64,000 nucleotides of DNA, taken from AC-32 sp963736055. GTDB lineage: Bacteria; Actinomycetota; Thermoleophilia; Gaiellales; Gaiellaceae. The stretch lies in assembly GCA_963736055.1 (NCBI GenBank), contig CAVTNM010000008.1, forward strand, positions 248,001 through 312,000, in the 5' to 3' direction. The position numbers and the translations under genes are program-made. Below the pieces are notes generated by a model. That model had not been told where the DNA came from. It saw only the letters and a program-made list of their open reading frames with translations, and did not search any database. Positions 60,589-64,000 of the stretch are shown here, piece after piece (the stretch's first letter is position 1; each line of letters starts with the position of its first letter).

Positions 60589-64000
<3,412 letters not shown>

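Overview
The window is high-GC DNA (around 70 percent by eye) packed with short intergenic gaps, many GTG starts and overlapping stop/start codons. Actinobacterial-style proteins (a DUF4081-GNAT protein, bacterial Ku, VanW and NlpC/P60 wall proteins, zinc-type S4, S14 and L36) and a large str-S10-spc-alpha ribosomal cluster suggest a deep-branching actinobacterium, possibly Thermoleophilia (Gaiellales/Solirubrobacterales). The phylum is a fair inference; the class is a guess.

Layout. 1-2250: two halves of a heterodimeric ABC exporter, the first cut by the window edge. 2247-5823 (minus): the classic tilS-hpt-ftsH block, with tilS carrying an apparent one-base frameshift. 5980-13354: mixed housekeeping genes (GNAT, purine nucleoside phosphorylase, diacylglycerol kinase, L,D-transpeptidase, sirtuin, thioesterase, VanW). 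13406-16849: two acyl-CoA dehydrogenases around an enolase-superfamily gene, with a TetR-type operator. 16846-22996: a RAYT-type transposase with a perfect palindrome, a cupin/MFS operon with a TetR remnant, a CoA-transferase, a HAD phosphatase, a nitrilase and a second MFS. 22997-25504: small ORFs, tRNA-Pro(CGG), an alpha/beta hydrolase, a leader-terminator RNA and Ku. 25592-35796: acyl-CoA ligase, a divergent pair of wall proteins, a response regulator, a PBP4-like carboxypeptidase, ligA, truA and a VIT-like membrane protein. 35779-57215 (minus): the alpha, spc, S10 and str ribosomal operons merged into one long array. 57503-60381: a GGDEF protein and an unknown secreted protein separate this array from rpoC (60589 to the window end).

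Ribosomal and translation genes run right to left as rpoC // rpsL rpsG fusA tuf rpsJ rplC rplD rplW rplB rpsS rplV rpsC rplP rpmC rpsQ rplN rplX rplE rpsN rpsH rplF rplR rpsE rpmD rplO secY adk map (aminopeptidase) rpmJ rpsM rpsK rpsD rpoA rplQ. infA is not at its usual place between map and rpmJ.

The window is mostly core genome. What stands out is a set of signals between genes: a repeated leaderless-promoter layout (TANNNT 6-8 nt before the start codon) at a dozen or so genes; several genes with no ATG, GTG or TTG at their proper N-terminus; three families of dispersed repeats, one a hairpin with compensatory changes and two sitting directly behind ribosomal-protein stop codons; and a RAYT-like transposase that might be related to such repeats. 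Two genes (tilS and an M29 aminopeptidase) are each broken by a single extra base, which may be assembly error.
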